From assembly GCF_051251695.1 (NCBI RefSeq), contig NZ_JBPOEU010000021.1:1-64000 (forward strand): a stretch of DNA of 64,000 nucleotides, read 5' to 3'. The DNA comes from Maritalea sp051251695. Its GTDB lineage: Bacteria; Pseudomonadota; Alphaproteobacteria; Rhizobiales; Devosiaceae. This document shows positions 60,998 through 64,000 of the stretch, piece by piece. Below the pieces are notes generated by a model. It made no database searches, was not told the DNA's origin, and saw only the letters and a list, made by a program, of their open reading frames with translations. The position numbers were made by a program, and so were the translations under genes. Numbering within the stretch: position 1 is the first letter of the stretch; every line of letters begins with the position of its first letter.

Positions 60998-61546
60998 ATG
61001 GACAGCGACGACAAAAAATTCTCCAAGCGGGTTCTTATGGGCCAAATTGGTGCTGCCCATGGCATTCAAGGTCAAGTGCGGATTAAATCCCACACCGAGG
61101 ACCCGTTGGCCCTTAAAAACTATTCGCCTTTGACCACCAATCGGCCCGGACTAGAAATAGTCATCAAAAAGGCCCGGTTGAACAAAACCGTGATTGTCGC
61201 GTCCATTTCAGGCGTTGCGGATCGCACAGCAGCAGAAGCCCTTAATGGGGTTAAACTCTACGTGAACCGCGATCAATTGCCTGAAACCCAAGATGAAGAC
61301 GAGTTCTACCAAGCTGACCTTATCGGTTTGGAAGCCCGCTTCACTGACGGCAAGAAATATGGCACCATCACCGCCATTCAAAATCATGGCGCCGGTGACA
61401 TTTTGGAAATCCGCCCTGTTCGTGGCCCTTCTGACCTGTTGCCATTTACCAAAAAAATCATTCCTGAGATCAATGTCGCTGAGGGTTATGTGATACTTGA
61501 ATTGCCCTTGGAAATTGAGGTCAAAGAAGACCAAGTGTTTGATTGA
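60998..61546 (+). CDS. rimM: Ribosome maturation factor RimM
   Basis: The 182-residue protein has the RimM N-domain (VLMGQIGAAHGIQGQVRIKS) and a PRC-barrel (FYQADLIGLEARF...YGTITAIQNHGAGDILEI). It binds S19 and aids 30S head assembly. The stop overlaps the trmD ATG by one base. Confidence 0.96.
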   Translation: MDSDDKKFSKRVLMGQIGAAHGIQGQVRIKSHTEDPLALKNYSPLTTNRPGLEIVIKKARLNKTVIVASISGVADRTAAEALNGVKLYVNRDQLPETQDEDEFYQADLIGLEARFTDGKKYGTITAIQNHGAGDILEIRPVRGPSDLLPFTKKIIPEINVAEGYVILELPLEIEVKEDQVFD

Positions 61547-62241
61547 TGTTTCGCGCTGATGTCATCACGCTGTTCCCCGAACTGTTCCCCGGCCCGCTAG
61601 GCGCATCCATTATTGGCCGCGCAATGAACAATGGCTTGTGGTCGCTCAATGCGACCCAATTGCGCGATTACGCACACGACAAGTACAAAAAGGTGGACGA
61701 CACCCCCGCAGGCGGTGGCCCCGGCTTAGTGCTAAAACCCGACATTCTCGCCCGCGCCATCGACGATGTTTCACCCCCCGATGACCCGCGCCCACGCCTC
61801 CTGATGAGCCCGCGCGGCAAACCGCTAACGCAAAACTATGCCCGCGAACTGTCCAAAGGCCCCGGCGCCGTAATCATTTGCGGCCGCTTTGAAGGCATTG
61901 ACCAACGGGTAATCGACCAGCGCAACCTGATCGAAATTTCAGTTGGCGACTATGTTCTGTGCGGCGGCGAAGTCGCCGCCATGACCCTACTTGAAGCCAC
62001 CACCCGGCTCTTGCCCGGCGTCATGGGCTCCAATCAAAGCGAGATGGACGAGAGTTTTGAAAACGGCCTGCTCGAATATCCCCAATATACAAGACCAGCA
62101 GAATTTGAGGGCCAATCGATCCCCAGCGTGGTGACCGGCGGCGACCACAAAAAGCTGGGTGAATGGCGGCAAGAGCAGTCTAAAAAATTAACCCAAGATC
62201 GCAGACCCGATTTGTGGAACAAGTTTAAGAGCGAAGATTAG
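61546..62241 (+). CDS. trmD: tRNA (guanine(37)-N1)-methyltransferase TrmD
   Basis: About 231 residues of the SPOUT family with MSPRGKPLTQ, CGRFEGIDQRVID, EISVGDYVLCGGE (knot) and a C-terminal DNA-binding-like helix (YPQYTRPAEFEG). It makes m1G37 and prevents frameshifts. The ATG at 61546 is used, rather than the TTG three bases earlier. rplS, the usual next gene, is absent here. Confidence 0.97.
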   Translation: MFRADVITLFPELFPGPLGASIIGRAMNNGLWSLNATQLRDYAHDKYKKVDDTPAGGGPGLVLKPDILARAIDDVSPPDDPRPRLLMSPRGKPLTQNYARELSKGPGAVIICGRFEGIDQRVIDQRNLIEISVGDYVLCGGEVAAMTLLEATTRLLPGVMGSNQSEMDESFENGLLEYPQYTRPAEFEGQSIPSVVTGGDHKKLGEWRQEQSKKLTQDRRPDLWNKFKSED

Positions 62242-62346
62242 TCACTGCGCTTATCGATCTCTAACCGAGCCCGGCGCTTTGCATTTTTCACGCCGCCGTT
62301 TAGCGCTTCGCTTAGTATTTATTTAGCGCTCACGCCGCGCAGGCTG

Positions 62347-62472
62347 CCCCGGCACCCCCGGCTCATTTTCGCGCCGCCGTTGGTCGCTCCGCTCCCGGCC
62401 CCGGCACCCCCGGCTCATTTTCGCGCCGCCGTTGGTCGCTCCGCTCCCGACCCCGGCACCCCCGCCAATTGG
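62347..62472. repeat. 52-bp tandem repeat, two full units plus a partial third
   Basis: Each unit begins CCCCGGCACCCCC at 62347, 62399 and 62451 and includes GGCTCATTTTCGCGCCGCC and GTTGGTCGCTCCGCTCCC. The third unit breaks off into CCAATTG, the same end seen near 1070. The unit length is not a multiple of three and no coding function is likely. More degenerate pieces (for example ACGCCGCCGTTTAGCGC) lie at about 62290-62340. Confidence 0.85.
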
Positions 62473-62534
62473 TGCCCAACACAACCGCAGTGGGAGCGCG
62501 CGCAAACCGCAGCGCATGTCCCTCCCTCATCGTC

Positions 62535-62557
62535 ATCCTCGGGCTTGACCCGAGGAT
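62535..62557. repeat. Palindromic repeat ATCCTCGGG-N5-CCCGAGGAT
   Basis: A 9-bp dyad around CTTGA within CGTCATCCTCGGGCTTGA, a sequence type found very widely between genes of alphaproteobacteria. It is one of several repeats packed between trmD and the antiporter gene. Confidence 0.8.
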
Positions 62558-62694
62558 CCAGTTCTGGTTTCCAACACCGTCGCGACTTAAGGGCATTCCT
62601 GCCCGTATACCAACCAAAACAACAAAATCAATCAGCCTTTCACGACGCAAAACGCCTGTCCCAACAAAAGCAAAATCCCCACAAGAATTCGCAA

Positions 62695-62740
62695 GCACTT
62701 TCCCTCCCCCTTGTGGGGAGGGATCAAGGGTGGGGGGATA
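62695..62740. repeat. CCTCCCCC/GGGGAGGG repeat
   Basis: The segment with TCCCCCTTGTGGGGAGGGA followed by TCAAGGGTGGGG belongs to a widespread proteobacterial intergenic repeat type. It is non-coding. Confidence 0.65.
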
Positions 62741-62957
62741 ACGCAACCAAAAACGCAAATAGCCGACCCCGGCTCAAGGCCAGGGAGTTCGTAAGTCGCA
62801 CAAAGACGGCCGCAATGGCCTTTCTGCCGAAACCTTAGACATGCGTCATTGCCTCCCCGACCCTAAAAAGTTGGAGAGACATCATTCCGACCAGCCGGCC
62901 AGCTGATAACCAATATCGGCTTGAGCCGAACGGTCCGCTCGCCAATCTACCGACCGT

Positions 62958-63053
62958 CATCCCCGCGCAGGCGGGGATGCAGATAAGAATTTCAACCAGC
63001 ACCATCGCTGCGACGTGGGGACAGTCTGGCCTAGATTCCCGCCTGCGCGGGAA
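62958..63053. repeat. Two REP-like palindromes with GCGCAGGCGGG core
   Basis: CATCCCCGC-GCA-GGCGGGGATG (about 62958-62979) and ATTCCCGC-CTG-CGCGGGAAT (about 63034-63053) are inverted copies of the well-known GTCATYCCCGCGCAGGCGGG type. They face each other about 55 bp apart, an arrangement resembling REPIN or BIME pairs. The remainder of 62242-63211 shows no supportable gene. Confidence 0.8.
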
Positions 63054-63211
63054 TGACGCGCGTCAGCTATGCGGACAAAGTTGCCGATACAAGCTCTACT
63101 ATCAATGTCCGCTTTGGTCGCGAAAAGGGACAACTAATCAGTGCGATGGTGGCAGGTTACGTCAGCTTGATGTAACTTTTCAAAGGACTCATCCCTCCCA
63201 TAAATCAATGG

Positions 63212-64000
63212 TCATTTGCCTAGGGCCTTGATGAACGGACCGGTGGTAGTGCCATGTAGAATTGCGCTGATCCAGACAGCGTTAGTTGCAAAGTGGACGA
63301 CGTATATAGCCGTCTCAGGGGCCAGTTCTTCTGCAACCAGTAGCGCAAAGAGCGCGGTCGCAAGCCCGCGTGGGCCGAACCAGCCGATGAACACACGCGT
63401 TTTGAGGTCAGCGTCGGTTCGCGCCAATGCCACAGCAACGGCGAAGGGGCGCACGACAATCAGACTCAGCAGTATCGCAGCGAGCATAGGCGCGTCGAGT
63501 GCGCGGATTGCCTCGGGGAACAGAAGCGCACCAATCAAGAAGAACGCCGTCCATGACAATAGTTGCCCTTCGTTCTCAGAAAACTCGAAAATGAACGAAC
63601 ACCGTTTTTCGACCACCCAGCCAAAGCTGATGCCGCAAGCGAAGGCAGAGATGAAACCGTTTCCACCAATCATCGTCGCTGAGAGATAGGCGCAGAACGC
63701 CAGAGCCAACACTGCAATGCCTTCAAAGCGCTGAGACGAGGTGCCTTTGGCCTGTGCCAGAAGGAAGGCCCGTCCGACGACAAGTCCCATCACCGCGCCC
63801 ACAAGCGGGCCAATGGTGATTTGCATCAAGCCATACAATGGCCAGCCCATGGACGGGGCCGAAGAACTGGCGGCGGCGAAGGCCGCAAACGTCAAGATCA
63901 CGGGCAATGCGATTCCGTCGTTTAGCCCGCTTTCAACAATGATCGCGCGGCGCAGGCGTTCGGGAACGTCCTTGCTTTCAACGACCGATTGGCCAAGGGC
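63212..64000 (-). CDS. Cation:proton antiporter (CPA1/NhaP-like), 5' part beyond window
   Basis: The frame runs from the stop at 63212 to the window edge without a start, giving at least 262 residues. It carries VPERLRRAIIVESGLNDGIALP, whose ESGLNDG is the ion-binding signature of CPA1 exchangers, then six or more membrane helices and the CPA1-like GWFGPRGLATALFALLVAEE. It is likely a Na+/H+ or K+/H+ exchanger. The DNA appears richer in GC than most of the window and the gene follows a repeat cluster, so recent acquisition is possible. Confidence 0.88.
   Translation of the reverse strand, partial: ALGQSVVESKDVPERLRRAIIVESGLNDGIALPVILTFAAFAAASSSAPSMGWPLYGLMQITIGPLVGAVMGLVVGRAFLLAQAKGTSSQRFEGIAVLALAFCAYLSATMIGGNGFISAFACGISFGWVVEKRCSFIFEFSENEGQLLSWTAFFLIGALLFPEAIRALDAPMLAAILLSLIVVRPFAVAVALARTDADLKTRVFIGWFGPRGLATALFALLVAEELAPETAIYVVHFATNAVWISAILHGTTTGPFIKALGK

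Noticed and set aside
62363..62758. Open frames across the tandem repeat region on both strands
   Set aside because: The predicted proteins consist of repeat translation (Arg/Glu/Pro-rich) from a unit not divisible by three. Non-coding repeat is the simpler reading.
1..64000. CRISPR array, tRNA/rRNA genes, prophage, toxin-antitoxin or anti-phage defence genes
   Set aside because: Looked for on both strands by eye. No spaced identical repeats, no tRNA T-arm/acceptor combination, and no defence-type domains were found. The nearest repeats are the two 17-bp operators and the 52-bp tandem unit.

Overview
The window reads as a chromosomal segment of an alphaproteobacterium, most likely order Hyphomicrobiales (Rhizobiales). 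The basis is gene content and order: dapF-mtaB-ftsY-yciB beside ccmGDCBA and an aconitase, ffh-rpsP-rimM-trmD, ccoGHIS and ccoNOQP with FNR-type boxes, DUF2794, invasion-associated-locus-B proteins, and an FMN riboswitch in front of a DMT-family riboflavin importer. Genus cannot be fixed from the sequence. Most of it is ordinary, densely packed core genome. The clearly foreign or disturbed parts are the left edge (a cut IS3-family element) and the right edge (about 1 kb of repeats, then an antiporter gene that looks more GC-rich).

Layout. 1-914: IS3-family element running off the left edge. 1254-11000: BaiN/YhiN-type flavoprotein, FMN riboswitch and ribN, threonine catabolism operon kbl-tdh-SDR beside an XRE-cupin regulator, an FNR-type regulator, a yeast-type cytosine deaminase, YggU, YggT and a TerB-like protein. 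11030-15939: ccoGHIS plus phhB behind an FNR box. 16121-22521: small stress and regulator genes (msrB, TetR, GDCCV protein, GNAT, MarR, HxlR with a WrbA-like flavodoxin). 22549-26672: ccoNOQP and a divergent hemerythrin around a second FNR box. 26691-36918: typA, GFA protein, benE, VOC protein, argG, LysE exporter, rlmJ, isochorismatase with a GlxA-type regulator, rlmN. 37060-43964: two adjacent IalB-like secreted proteins, LMW phosphatase, thpR, Bax-inhibitor-1 protein, GNAT, DUF2794, a candidate sRNA, DUF1223, TetR with an NAD(P)H oxidoreductase. 43991-52817: acnA and acnB, then ccmABCDG. 52984-62241: yciB, a threonine-aldolase-like enzyme, ftsY, mtaB, dapF, ffh, GNAT, rpsP, rimM, trmD. 62242-63211: repeats. 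63212-end: partial cation/proton antiporter.

How the parts connect. The strongest theme is microaerobic respiration: an oxygen-sensing FNR-type regulator, the cbb3 oxidase structural operon, its assembly and copper-loading operon, and the cytochrome c maturation genes that supply the oxidase with c-type hemes. FNR boxes stand in front of both cco operons, and one lies between ccoN and a hemerythrin gene. A second theme is local regulators with readable operators next to their own genes (XRE-cupin, two TetR, MarR, HxlR).

The least explained structures are a pair of intergenic elements at 1159-1247 and 38901-38989. They share one architecture and keep an 11-bp stem whose sequence differs almost completely between copies. 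Two further orphan hairpin clusters, at 41702-41816 and 9665-9816, look like small RNA genes. No CRISPR array, tRNA, rRNA, phage region or recognised defence system was found.
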